Positions 52,804-62,408 of a stretch of DNA of 64,000 nucleotides are shown one piece after another. This DNA comes from Arthrobacter jinronghuae. GTDB lineage: Bacteria > Actinomycetota > Actinomycetes > Actinomycetales > Micrococcaceae. The stretch spans positions 1,488,001 to 1,552,000 of the forward strand of contig NZ_CP104263.1 in NCBI RefSeq assembly GCF_025244825.1. The letters run 5' to 3'. Every line of letters starts with the position of its first letter. The stretch's first letter is position 1. The notes under the pieces were generated by a model. It saw nothing but the letters and a program-made list of their open reading frames with translations. It was not told the DNA's origin and ran no database searches. Made by a program: the position numbers and the translations under genes.

Positions 52804-54333
52804 CTATGAGGCGCGCGCCACGACGTCCTCCGCGTAGGCCACCAGGGTGCGGACGGCGACGCCGGTGCCTTCCTTGGGGGTGTAACCGTAGGGGGCGCCG
52901 TCGTTGAAAGCCGGTCCCGCAATGTCCAGGTGCGCCCACGGGATCTTGGTTCCGTTGACTTCGCCGACGAATTCCCGCAGGAAGGTGGCGGCCGTCATCA
53001 TGCCGCCGAAACGCTCCCCGTGGTTGGCGATATCCGCCACCTGGGAATCCAGGCTCGCCCGCAGCTCTTCCGGAATCGGCATCGCCCAGAACAGCTCGCC
53101 TGCGCGGTCCGCAGCTGCCTTGACGGCGTCCCGGACTCCTTCTTCACCCATGACTGCCGAAACGCGTTTGCCCAACGCAATCATCTGAGCACCGGTTAGC
53201 GTGGCGACGTCGATGATCGCGTCAGGGGTTTCCTCGCTGGCAGCCACAAGACCGTCGGCCATCACCAGCCGGCCCTCGGCGTCCGTGTTCAGGACTTCGA
53301 CAGTGCGGCCGCCGTAGGTGGTCATTACGTCGGAGGGGCGCTGCGCCGTGCCCGAGGGCATGTTCTCGGCAATGCAGAGCCAGGACGTCACCTTGATGGG
53401 AAGCCCCAGTTCGGCGATGGCGAGCAGCGCGTTCAGCACGACGGCGGCCCCGCCCATATCCGATTTCATCGCCTCCATGCCGGCGGCCGGCTTGAGGGAC
53501 AGTCCGCCGGAGTCGAAGGTGATGCCCTTGCCGACGAGTGCCAGCTTGGCCTTCGAGCGCAGCGGCGCGTATTCGAGCTTCACCAGGCGCGGGGGACGGG
53601 CCGATCCCTTGCCCACCCCGAGGATGCCGCCGAAGCCTTCGCGCTCAAGCTTCTTTTCGTCCATCACGGTGACCTTGACGGGCAGCGACTTGGCCAGGTC
53701 CTTTGCGGCGGCCGCGAAGGTCTCCGGGTAGAGGTGGCTCGGCGGCTGGTTGACCAGGGTCCGGGTGGCGTTGACCGCGCGGCCGAGGATACGGGCGCGT
53801 TCGAGGGCGGGCCGAAGGCCCTTCTCGTCAGCGGCTGCAGTGATAACGGTGATCTCCGAAACCGGCGCCGGAATCTTGTCCGCGGTGGCGGCACTGCGGT
53901 GTTCGGTGAAGCTGTACGCGCCGAGCAGGGCACCTTCGGCGACGGCGGCGGCATCGGCCACGGTGCCGGCCGGCAGTGCGAGGGCGACGGATCCGGTGCC
54001 GGCAATCTGGCGGACAGCCGAACCGGCGGCGCGGCGCAGGGCTTCCTCGGTCAGGGCGACGCCGGCCGAAACCTTGCCGAGGCCGGTAAGGACCAGCATG
54101 TCGGCATCTGCCTCGGGCAGGCCCGGCAGGCGGTGGACTTCGTCAGCTGCACCGGTGACGCCGAGCAGCGGCAGTGAAGCGGCCAGGGCGGCAGACGCCT
54201 TGGGGGAAAGCGGGCTTTCGATCAGGACCGGGCCGTCGGGGGTCTGGCCGACGCCGATCACGAGTGCGCTGGCGGCAACCTTCCGCCCGTCCCTGGATAC
54301 TGCCGACAGGCTGGGTTCACTGGCTTTGTTCAC
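52804..54333 (-). CDS. pepA: Leucyl aminopeptidase (M17 family)
   Basis: 509 aa, a two-metal cytosolic aminopeptidase. The metal-binding motifs are GKGITFDSGGLSLKP, MKSDMGGAAVVLNAL and the signature NTDAEGRLVMADGL. A macro-like N-terminal domain (about 1-165) precedes the catalytic part. GTG 54333 follows GAGGAAG. It is upstream of lpdA-sucB on the same strand and divergent from the PAC2 gene across 263 bp. It may help finish peptides released by the tricorn-type protease, an inference. Confidence 0.96.
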   Translation of the reverse strand: MNKASEPSLSAVSRDGRKVAASALVIGVGQTPDGPVLIESPLSPKASAALAASLPLLGVTGAADEVHRLPGLPEADADMLVLTGLGKVSAGVALTEEALRRAAGSAVRQIAGTGSVALALPAGTVADAAAVAEGALLGAYSFTEHRSAATADKIPAPVSEITVITAAADEKGLRPALERARILGRAVNATRTLVNQPPSHLYPETFAAAAKDLAKSLPVKVTVMDEKKLEREGFGGILGVGKGSARPPRLVKLEYAPLRSKAKLALVGKGITFDSGGLSLKPAAGMEAMKSDMGGAAVVLNALLAIAELGLPIKVTSWLCIAENMPSGTAQRPSDVMTTYGGRTVEVLNTDAEGRLVMADGLVAASEETPDAIIDVATLTGAQMIALGKRVSAVMGEEGVRDAVKAAADRAGELFWAMPIPEELRASLDSQVADIANHGERFGGMMTAATFLREFVGEVNGTKIPWAHLDIAGPAFNDGAPYGYTPKEGTGVAVRTLVAYAEDVVARAS

Positions 54334-54596
54334 GAAGCTGCTTCCTCACGTTTCTGTGTTGCTCTGCGTTTACCACACCGATCGTAGTCTGAAGAACGCC
54401 CGCATGCCGCAACGTTGCTCCTTAGCTGCTGCGCAGGGGCTAAGGAACAAAGGCCGGCCCCGGTCCCGGAATGAAACGCACGCGTCCGGACGTTTACCCT
54501 TGAGTAAGGGCACAGCAACGGTTTAAAGCAGCCGGAATCACCGGTCGTCACCTTCCTGTGCCGAGAGCGCACGCGAGTTCCCGGGAGGGGTAAGAC

Positions 54597-55661
54597 ATGC
54601 TGGATCCGTTGACCCTGTTTAATCTGAATCCGGAGGTCGCGGAGTCCGGGGACCTCTCCGGCTTGAAGCTCCTCGTCGGTTTCACCGGCTTCGCCGAGGC
54701 CGGCCACGTGGTCAGCCAGATCCGGGATGAGCTGTTTGATGCCCTGGACCATGACCTGGTGGCGACGTTCGACTCGGACCAGCTGATCGACTACCGCAAC
54801 CGCCGGCCGCAGATTTCCTTTATCGAGGACCACCTCAGCGACTACGAGCCGCCGCGGCTTGAGCTGCACCGGATGTATGACGGGCTGGGGGAGCCGTTCC
54901 TGTTCCTGACCGGCTTCGAGCCGGACCTGCAGTGGGAACGTTTCACGGCGGCCGTAGTGCATTTGGTGAAGGCGTTCGACGTGGCCCTGGTCTGCTGGGT
55001 CCATTCGATTCCGATGCCCGTCCCGCACACCCGCCCGATCGGCGTCACCACGCACGGCAACCGGCCCGACCTGGTGGAAGGGATCAGCTCCTGGACGCCG
55101 ATCGCGCAGGTACAGGCCGCCGTCGGACACGTCCTGGAGCTCCGGCTGGTCGAGGCCGGGGTCGACGTCGTCGGCCACGTGGTGCACGTACCGCACTACC
55201 TGGCCGAGGCGGAGTTCCCGCCCGCAGCCGTCGCCGGACTCGAGTACCTCGGGGCAGCCGCCTCACTGGTGCTGCCGACGGACCGGCTGCGCGAGGCAGG
55301 CCGGGACGTGGAACGCCAGATCACCGAACAGGTGGAGGCATCTGCGGAGGTCAAGGGCGTAGTGGCAACCCTCGAGAAGCGTTACGACCAGTACACCGAA
55401 AGCACCGTCCGGCGCTCCCTGCTGGTCAAGGGCAACGACGAACTGGCAGACGCCGAGGAAATCGGAGCCGCAGTGGAGGCGTACCTGGCCAGCCCGCAGG
55501 CCGAAGAAGAATCCGAGGCGCTGTGGCCCGAGAACCAGCATGACGCCCAGAACAGCGAACCGAGCGATAACGCGGATCAGGAGAATGCACCAGATGCCAC
55601 CGAGGGCACGGTCGAGGGCCACGGCAGCGACGACGGGAACGGGCGGACCGGCACGGCCTGA
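54597..55661 (+). CDS. PAC2 family protein
   Basis: 354 aa. PAC2 core (about 1-240): LLVGFTGFAEAGHVVSQI, DLVATFDSDQLIDYRNRRP, the HSIPMPVPHTRPIGVTTHGN block and GVDVVGHVVHVPHYLAEAEF. PAC2 proteins resemble proteasome assembly chaperones; bacterial members are of unknown function. A C-terminal tail of about 60 residues is acidic (EEESEALWPENQ). ATG 54597 is preceded by GGGAGGGG. Divergent from pepA. No proteasome genes are in the window. Confidence 0.9.
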   Translation: MLDPLTLFNLNPEVAESGDLSGLKLLVGFTGFAEAGHVVSQIRDELFDALDHDLVATFDSDQLIDYRNRRPQISFIEDHLSDYEPPRLELHRMYDGLGEPFLFLTGFEPDLQWERFTAAVVHLVKAFDVALVCWVHSIPMPVPHTRPIGVTTHGNRPDLVEGISSWTPIAQVQAAVGHVLELRLVEAGVDVVGHVVHVPHYLAEAEFPPAAVAGLEYLGAAASLVLPTDRLREAGRDVERQITEQVEASAEVKGVVATLEKRYDQYTESTVRRSLLVKGNDELADAEEIGAAVEAYLASPQAEEESEALWPENQHDAQNSEPSDNADQENAPDATEGTVEGHGSDDGNGRTGTA

Positions 55662-55712
55662 CGCCGCGCATCCCGGCCCCGGTCCGGGCCCCCGTCCCGG
55701 GCAGGTGTGCCG

Positions 55713-57050
55713 ATGAACGGAACACGTGCCTGGATTGTCTGGGGCGTAGGCGTCTTTGCCTACATGGTGGCGGTGACCCAGCGGACGTCGTTCGGTGTGG
55801 CCGGCATCGAAGCCACTGAGCGCTTTTCGGCGACCGCCTCCGTCCTGTCCGTCTTTACGGTGGTGCAGCTGCTGGTCTATGCGGGGCTGCAGATACCCGT
55901 AGGGGTGCTGGTGGACCGCTTCGGCCCGCGGCTGCTGATCGCCGGGGGAGCTGCGCTGATGCTTGCCGGACAGCTCCAGCTGGCTGCTGCCGAATCCGTC
56001 GGCGCCGGAATCCTCGGGCGCTCCCTGGTGGGTGCCGGCGACGCGCTCACCTTCATCTCCGTGCTGCGGCTCCTTCCGGCCTGGTTCTCCGGCAGGAAAA
56101 TCCCCGTCCTGACCCAGTACACCGGCATTGTCGGCCAGCTGGGGCAGATTGCCAGCGCAATTCCTTTCGCCTATGTGCTGCACCGGTTCGGGTGGAGCAC
56201 GGCCTTTGTATCCGCTGCCTCCCTGTCCCTGCTTGCCCTGGTTCTGACCTTGGCCTGCGTGCGGAACCGGCCGGCCGGCGGTGAGGCGCCCGTCCCGCTG
56301 CCGTTGCGGCAGACCGGCACCTCCCTGGCAGAGGCGTTTGCCCAGCCGGGGACGCGCCTGGGCATGTGGACCCATTACACCGTGCAGTTCCCCGGCACGG
56401 TTTTCGTCATGATGTGGGGGTTCCCCTACCTGGTCAGTGCCGAAGGCGTGTCTTCCGCCGTCGCATCAGGCCTCATGACTTTCTTCGTGGTGGTCGCGAT
56501 TGTCTGCGGGCCGTGGATGGGGTCCTGGGTGGGCAGGCACCCGCTGCGCCGCTCCACTATGGTGCTGCTGATCGCCGGCGCCATGGCGGCCGGGTGGGCC
56601 GCCGTCCTGCTTTATCCCGGCCCGGCGCCGCTGTGGCTGTTGGTCCTCCTCGTGGCGCTGCTGGCCATCGGCGGCCCCGGGTCCATGATCGGCTTCGATT
56701 TTGCCCGGACCTACAACCCCAGTGCCCGGCTGGGGACCGCCACCGGGATTGTGAACATCGGCGGCTTCATTGCCTCGCTGGTCAGCATGTACCTGATCGG
56801 CGTGGTGCTGGACGTGCTGAATAGCAGCGGCTTTTCAGGGGGGAACCTGTATGCCCTGGACTCCTTCCGGATTGCCTTGTCCGTGCAGTTTGCCGTGATG
56901 GCGGTAGGGGTCGCGGGCATTCTCCGGACCCGGGGGCAGATCCGCAGGCGGCTGGCCGACGAAGGATCGCCGCTGCCGCCGCTCCGCGCCGCACTGGCCC
57001 GCGAACGGCAGCGCCGCCGCGGGGAACGGGGAGGTCCAGGTCCGCAGTAG
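55713..57050 (+). CDS. MFS transporter
   Basis: 445 aa with about twelve membrane segments. It begins MNGTRAWIVWGVGVFAYMVA and VTQRTSFGVAGIEATERF, has the MFS loop motif VDRFGPRLL (about 70-78) and GAGDALTFISVLRLLPAWF. This region resembles nitrate/sugar-phosphate and NarK-like permeases only loosely; substrate unknown. A GTG two codons upstream (55707) is an alternative start. The C-terminal 30 residues are Arg-rich. It follows the PAC2 gene after 51 bp. Confidence 0.87.
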   Translation: MNGTRAWIVWGVGVFAYMVAVTQRTSFGVAGIEATERFSATASVLSVFTVVQLLVYAGLQIPVGVLVDRFGPRLLIAGGAALMLAGQLQLAAAESVGAGILGRSLVGAGDALTFISVLRLLPAWFSGRKIPVLTQYTGIVGQLGQIASAIPFAYVLHRFGWSTAFVSAASLSLLALVLTLACVRNRPAGGEAPVPLPLRQTGTSLAEAFAQPGTRLGMWTHYTVQFPGTVFVMMWGFPYLVSAEGVSSAVASGLMTFFVVVAIVCGPWMGSWVGRHPLRRSTMVLLIAGAMAAGWAAVLLYPGPAPLWLLVLLVALLAIGGPGSMIGFDFARTYNPSARLGTATGIVNIGGFIASLVSMYLIGVVLDVLNSSGFSGGNLYALDSFRIALSVQFAVMAVGVAGILRTRGQIRRRLADEGSPLPPLRAALARERQRRRGERGGPGPQ

Positions 57051-57071
57051 GGCCGCGGGCGCCCTCCACCC

Positions 57072-57101
57072 TTGACCCTTGCGCAGCCCCGCCGCCAAAA
57101 T
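57072..57101 (+). promoter_or_regulatory. Promoter of the ABC ATPase/permease pair
   Basis: TTGACC (57072-57077), 18-bp spacer, CAAAAT (57096-57101), then seven bases and ATG 57109. No ribosome binding site is present, so the message would be leaderless; the site decides the start of the ATPase gene. Confidence 0.55.
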
Positions 57102-57108
57102 GATCCGC

Positions 57109-57867
57109 ATGACCAGGGCGCGGGTGCCTGCCGGCACGGTGGTAAGCGTGAGCGGGATAGCCAAGGCTTTCCGGAATGTCACGGCGCTCGAAGACGTCAC
57201 GTTTTCAATCGACGCGGGTGAAGCCTTCGGAATTCTCGGCCCCAACGGCGCCGGCAAGACCACAACCGTGGAGTGCGTGGCCGGCACGCTGCGGCCGGAC
57301 AGCGGACGCATCACGGTACTGGGCGTGGATCCCGCGGCTGACCGGGCAACCGTACGCGAGCGGGTCGGCTATCAGCTCCAGGCCGCCGCTCTGCCTCCCG
57401 CCCTGCGCGTGGAGGAGGCGCTGCGGCTGTTCGCCGCTTTTTACCCCGCACCGGCCGATGTGCCGGAACTGCTGCGTACCGTCGGGCTGGACGAACACCG
57501 CAAACGCCCCTTCGGCAAGCTTTCCGGCGGACAGAAGCAGCGCCTCTCAATCGCCCTGGCGCTCATCGGCAATCCCGATGTCGTCGTGTTCGACGAGTTG
57601 ACCACCGGGCTGGACCCGCAAGGCCGGCGCGACGTGCGGCAGCTGATTCAACGGGTGAAGGACGGCGGCATCACGGTCGTCCTCGTCACCCACTACCTCG
57701 ACGACGTCGAGCGACTCTGCGACCGCCTGGCGATTATCGACGCCGGCCGGACACGGTTCGTGGGCACACCGGCCGAACTGCTCGCCCTTTCCGGCAGGAA
57801 CGCCGCCGAGCCCGGTGCTCTCGAGGATGCGTATCTGGCCTTCATCGAGCAGACGGCAGCCGACTGA
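57109..57867 (+). CDS. ABC transporter ATP-binding protein
   Basis: 252 aa from ATG 57109. Walker A GPNGAGKTT, signature [15 protein letters not shown] and Walker B VVFDELTTGLDPQG are intact; VTHYLDDVERLCDRL is the switch region. The class matches drug or nodulation-type (NodI/DrrA) exporters that work with ABC-2 permeases. A TTG ten codons upstream is an alternative but falls inside the promoter. The permease begins 14 bp downstream. Confidence 0.92.
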   Translation: MTRARVPAGTVVSVSGIAKAFRNVTALEDVTFSIDAGEAFGILGPNGAGKTTTVECVAGTLRPDSGRITVLGVDPAADRATVRERVGYQLQAAALPPALRVEEALRLFAAFYPAPADVPELLRTVGLDEHRKRPFGKLSGGQKQRLSIALALIGNPDVVVFDELTTGLDPQGRRDVRQLIQRVKDGGITVVLVTHYLDDVERLCDRLAIIDAGRTRFVGTPAELLALSGRNAAEPGALEDAYLAFIEQTAAD

Positions 57868-57881
57868 AGGGAAAGTGGAGC

Positions 57882-58637
57882 ATGCGAGCCCTGGGAGCGC
57901 TGACGCGCACTGAAGCCACACTGTATCTGCGCAACCCGGTGAGCATTTTCATGGCATTGGTGCTGCCCTCGGCCATTCTGCTGCTCCAGGGCTTCGTCAT
58001 TCCCAACACACGCGTCCCGATGGGAGGCACGGATCCCGTCTATGCCGCCCTGCGGCCCATCGACCTGCTCGTGCCGTTGTCCATAGCGGTGGCACTGGCC
58101 AGTGTGGCGGTAACCAATTACCCGTCCGCGATCAGCGGCTACCGGGAGACCGGAGTGCTGCGCCGGCTGGGCGTGACACCGGTCGGCGCGCACCGCATCC
58201 TGTTCGCCCAATGGATCGTCAGCGGCGTGGCGCTCGCCGTCGCGGTGTCCGTCACCGTCCTGCTCGCCAGGATTGCCTTCGACAGCCGGATGCCGGGCAG
58301 CCCCGGACTGGTTGTCCTCGTGGTGGTTTTCGGCGTTGCCGCCATGATGGCCGTGGGATCACTCATTGCCGCCCTCGCCGGGACCGCCCAGAACGCCTAC
58401 GGCATCGGATTCCTGGTGTTTATGGGGTGCATGTTCACCGCCGGATTATGGACACCCGGGCCGCTGATGCCGGAAGGTGTCAGGCAGGTTGCGTCCTTCA
58501 CCCCGCTTGGTGCCATGACCCAGGCACTGACCGCCGCCTGGTACGGAGGAACCGTCACGGCCGCTCCCTTCCTCGTTATGCTCTTCTGGACCGCTTCATG
58601 CACCGTGGTGGCCGCAAAGGTGTTCCGCTGGAAATGA
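57882..58637 (+). CDS. ABC-2 type transporter permease
   Basis: 251 aa, six membrane helices, no binding-protein gene nearby. The N-terminal RALGALTRTEATLYLRNPVS and the segment GYRETGVLRRLGVTPVGAHR are typical of ABC-2 permeases (DrrB/YadH-like). ATG 57882 follows AAAGTGGAG. Forms an exporter with the ATPase 14 bp upstream; the cargo is unknown, possibly a drug or lipid. Confidence 0.9.
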   Translation: MRALGALTRTEATLYLRNPVSIFMALVLPSAILLLQGFVIPNTRVPMGGTDPVYAALRPIDLLVPLSIAVALASVAVTNYPSAISGYRETGVLRRLGVTPVGAHRILFAQWIVSGVALAVAVSVTVLLARIAFDSRMPGSPGLVVLVVVFGVAAMMAVGSLIAALAGTAQNAYGIGFLVFMGCMFTAGLWTPGPLMPEGVRQVASFTPLGAMTQALTAAWYGGTVTAAPFLVMLFWTASCTVVAAKVFRWK

Positions 58638-58793
58638 TCCCTCCGCTGCCGCCCGGCGGGCGGGCCTGTCGGCCCGGCCCGCGGCCGGCCACTTTTCCTC
58701 CACCGCTGCCGACGAGGCGGCTGAGCCGGCGCCGGGTGCACAGATTCCGGGCTTGCCCTGCAGCGACCGCGGATTCCCGGGCAACCTTGGGGC

Positions 58794-60119
58794 ATGAGCA
58801 CAGAACCGGCCAACGGCACCCCGCGGAACCCTTACCGCGTCAACGCTCCGGCTGACATCCTCAGCCTGATTCCACATACTTTGGGCTTCGAGCCGCGCGA
58901 GTCCCTGGTGCTCATGGCACTATGCGGTGGCCGGCTCGGCGCGACGCTGCGGGTGGACCTCCCGCCGCGTAAGGCGCCGCGGCCGGGGCCGGCACCCAAA
59001 GGGGCGGATGCCGCCTATTCCGCCACGGCCTCCCGGTTCCTGGCCTCGGACACCGAGGCCGACGGCGTGCTGCTGGCGCTGTATACGGACCTGCCGTGGA
59101 AAGACCCCGCGCATCCGCCCTACCGGCCGTTGGTCCGCCGCCTGGAGAAGGACCTGGCCGCCGCCGGCATCCCGCTGCAGGATGGCTGGCTGGTAGGGCC
59201 GGACACCTGGCGGGACTACTTCTGCACCCAACTGGACTGCTGCCCCTGGCCGGGGGCGCCCAGGTCGCAGATTGCAGACAGCATGCTGAACACGGAACTG
59301 GTGTACCGGGGGAGTGCCTTCGCGGCATCCCTGGAAAAAGCGGTGGGGGAGTCTTTCCCGGCGCAGTGGCCCAACCGGGGCGAGGTAGCGGTGAGCCAGG
59401 CACGCTTCGGGAAGCAAATGGCCGCGAATTGGTGTGAACGGGAGCAGTTCCGCCGCACCCTGGAGTTGTGGGGCAGATGTTTTGCAGGCCACGGCCTCGA
59501 TGCCGGTGCTGTCCCGTACGCCGAAGACACAGCCGAGCCGGACGCCGGCTCCCGGAACCTGCTGCACCGCGATTCCGAATGTGCCGGGTTTCTCCTGGCG
59601 AGCCTCTGCGACCGCGGTATCCGCGATGCCCTGCTTGTCCAGACTGCTGCGGGCCACGCCGCAGCCGTTTACGGCGCAGAAGCCAACGGCATGGTCCGCC
59701 GCCAGGTCCATCCTGTTGTCCTTCCCGGGGCAGCAGACCACGGCCTCTCCGGACCCGGCGTCGTTCCCCTTCTCCCGCGCGCTCGCAGACAGTCCAAAGC
59801 AGCCGCGGACTTCCGCAGCATGCTGGTGGGCAGAGGGAGTGCCCCGGACTGGAACCGGCTGGACCGGGCGTACGGCGTTTTCTCGGATCTCGTGCCCGCG
59901 GCGGACGAAGACGCCAAGGCGGCGCTGCTTTCACTGCTTGCCTGGATGGAGTGGGCCAGGGGACGCGGCTCACGGGCGCACCTCCATCTGCAGCACGCGC
60001 TCGATGTGCGCCCCGGCTACCGTCTTGCCTTGCTGCTGCGCGAACTGCTGGGCACGGGAATCCTTCCGGACTGGACCGGTTCCCGGGACGGGTCATGGCC
60101 GGGCACGCCGGACGGCTAG
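58794..60119 (+). CDS. DUF4192 family protein
   Basis: 441 aa. It begins MSTEPANGTPRNPYRVNAPA, DILSLIPHTLGFEPRESLVL, the DUF4192 family opening. The domain continues over most of the length, with VSQARFGKQMAANWCEREQF and, near the end, AHLHLQHALDVRPGYRLALL. Function unknown. No membrane segment. It lies just upstream of sigA in Arthrobacter and relatives. No Shine-Dalgarno is visible; a CAACCT hexamer six bases before the ATG is a weak leaderless-type -10. Confidence 0.9.
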   Translation: MSTEPANGTPRNPYRVNAPADILSLIPHTLGFEPRESLVLMALCGGRLGATLRVDLPPRKAPRPGPAPKGADAAYSATASRFLASDTEADGVLLALYTDLPWKDPAHPPYRPLVRRLEKDLAAAGIPLQDGWLVGPDTWRDYFCTQLDCCPWPGAPRSQIADSMLNTELVYRGSAFAASLEKAVGESFPAQWPNRGEVAVSQARFGKQMAANWCEREQFRRTLELWGRCFAGHGLDAGAVPYAEDTAEPDAGSRNLLHRDSECAGFLLASLCDRGIRDALLVQTAAGHAAAVYGAEANGMVRRQVHPVVLPGAADHGLSGPGVVPLLPRARRQSKAAADFRSMLVGRGSAPDWNRLDRAYGVFSDLVPAADEDAKAALLSLLAWMEWARGRGSRAHLHLQHALDVRPGYRLALLLRELLGTGILPDWTGSRDGSWPGTPDG

Positions 60120-60448
60120 ACCGGGACCCGGACGAACCGGTGTGCAAAGAGAACCAGCGGGGAAAAGCTGCACGGCGGAACAGGCCCGCGGAGTGCGCCG
60201 ATAAGGTGCGCCGGTGCGGTGGCGGGGCGGAAAACGTGCGACAATGGGAACCGAGACCCGGTCGGGTTCGTGTATCAAGTGTCCTTTGAACTGCCAGTCC
60301 CTGTGGCTTGCGGAACAATACACCGGCACGGTTTGTTCTATTGAGGGCAAGCCAAACCGAACACTTGGATAGAATCACGGACTTGACAGGGTCATAGTGG
60401 TGTTGCCCCCAATGGCGGTGCCACAACCCGCCGTATGAAAGGTTTTCT
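60120..60448 (+). other. 329-bp gap upstream of sigA
   Basis: No gene is supported here. TAGAAT at 60370-60375 is a -10 candidate and TTGACA at 60383-60388 looks like a -35, but neither has a partner at normal spacing. A GACAAT hexamer near 60238 is another weak candidate. The stretch is less GC-rich than the genes and probably holds the promoter and long leader of sigA. Confidence 0.4.
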
Positions 60449-61732
<1,284 letters not shown>

Positions 61733-61765
61733 GCACCTGCCGGTCAGCCGGCAACCCGCTTCACC

Positions 61766-61798
61766 AACGGCACCCCGATCCGCGGACGGGGTGCCGTT
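61766..61798 (+). terminator. sigA terminator
   Basis: AACGGCACCCCG (61766-61777) and CGGGGTGCCGTT (61787-61798) form a 12-bp stem with a 9-nt loop, followed by a short T run. Confidence 0.8.
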
Positions 61799-61838
61799 TG
61801 CGTGGGGCACGCACCGGCGGAACAAGATGCAGCTGGAC

Positions 61839-61877
61839 AAAAAAGAAGTCCCCTTCCGACTCGGAAGGGGACTTCTT
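61839..61877 (-). terminator. Terminator of the zinc-ribbon gene
   Basis: A 17-bp perfect palindromic stem (61843-61859 with 61861-61877). On the minus strand it ends in a run of six T (61839-61844), a proper intrinsic terminator for the convergent gene; it also backs up sigA. Confidence 0.88.
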
Positions 61878-61948
61878 CAAGCTTGGTACGCCGCGTCTAC
61901 GCGGACATTACTCCGTGGCATCGCTGACCGAACAAGGCGACTGCCTGT

Positions 61949-62170
61949 TTACTCTGCAGAGACCGGCGCCTTCTCGTTCAGGCGCGAGGTTTCATCCTGC
62001 CATTCCGAGGTGAGCGGACGAAGGTTTGCCTCCACCGCCCGGGCGTGGTGCCCGCAGAAAAGCAGTTCCCCACCGGAGGATTCCAGTACGGCACGTACGT
62101 ATGCCTGTGCGCCGCAACGATCGCAGCGGTCCAGGCTGTTCAGCTCACGGGTTGCTACTGCTGCTGTCAT
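61949..62170 (-). CDS. Small zinc-ribbon protein (DUF7455 type)
   Basis: 73 aa from ATG 62170, preceded by GAGGAGGCAACTC; a frame five codons longer is less likely. DRCDRCGAQAYVRAVLESSG and ELLFCGHHARAVEANL place two Cys and a Cys-His-His cluster as zinc ligands. Such proteins are conserved between the principal sigma gene and parE/gyrB-like genes in actinobacteria; function unknown, possibly RNA- or polymerase-associated. It is convergent with sigA and divergent from parE. Confidence 0.85.
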   Translation of the reverse strand: MTAAVATRELNSLDRCDRCGAQAYVRAVLESSGGELLFCGHHARAVEANLRPLTSEWQDETSRLNEKAPVSAE

Positions 62171-62408
62171 GAGTTGCCTCCTCAAGGGTGTTGATACTTC
62201 ATATAACCACCTTTGACACCCCGTCCCTTGCAGGTTGGCCCGCCTTTCGCTCTACGCGTACCCTTCGGCGCGGTCCCCGTGGGCAAACTCACGCAACTGA
62301 GTCGTTGGGCGGAAGTGTCACCGCCGGGGATTAACCTTGTAGGAGTCCCTGATTGTTCCCGGATATCTCTACCGGCAAAACAGCCGACACCAAGGAGTTT
62401 CAACGCAC

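Noticed and set aside
60383..60411. TTGACA-based promoter for sigA
   Set aside because: No -10-like hexamer 16-19 bp downstream; the sequence there is GC-rich.
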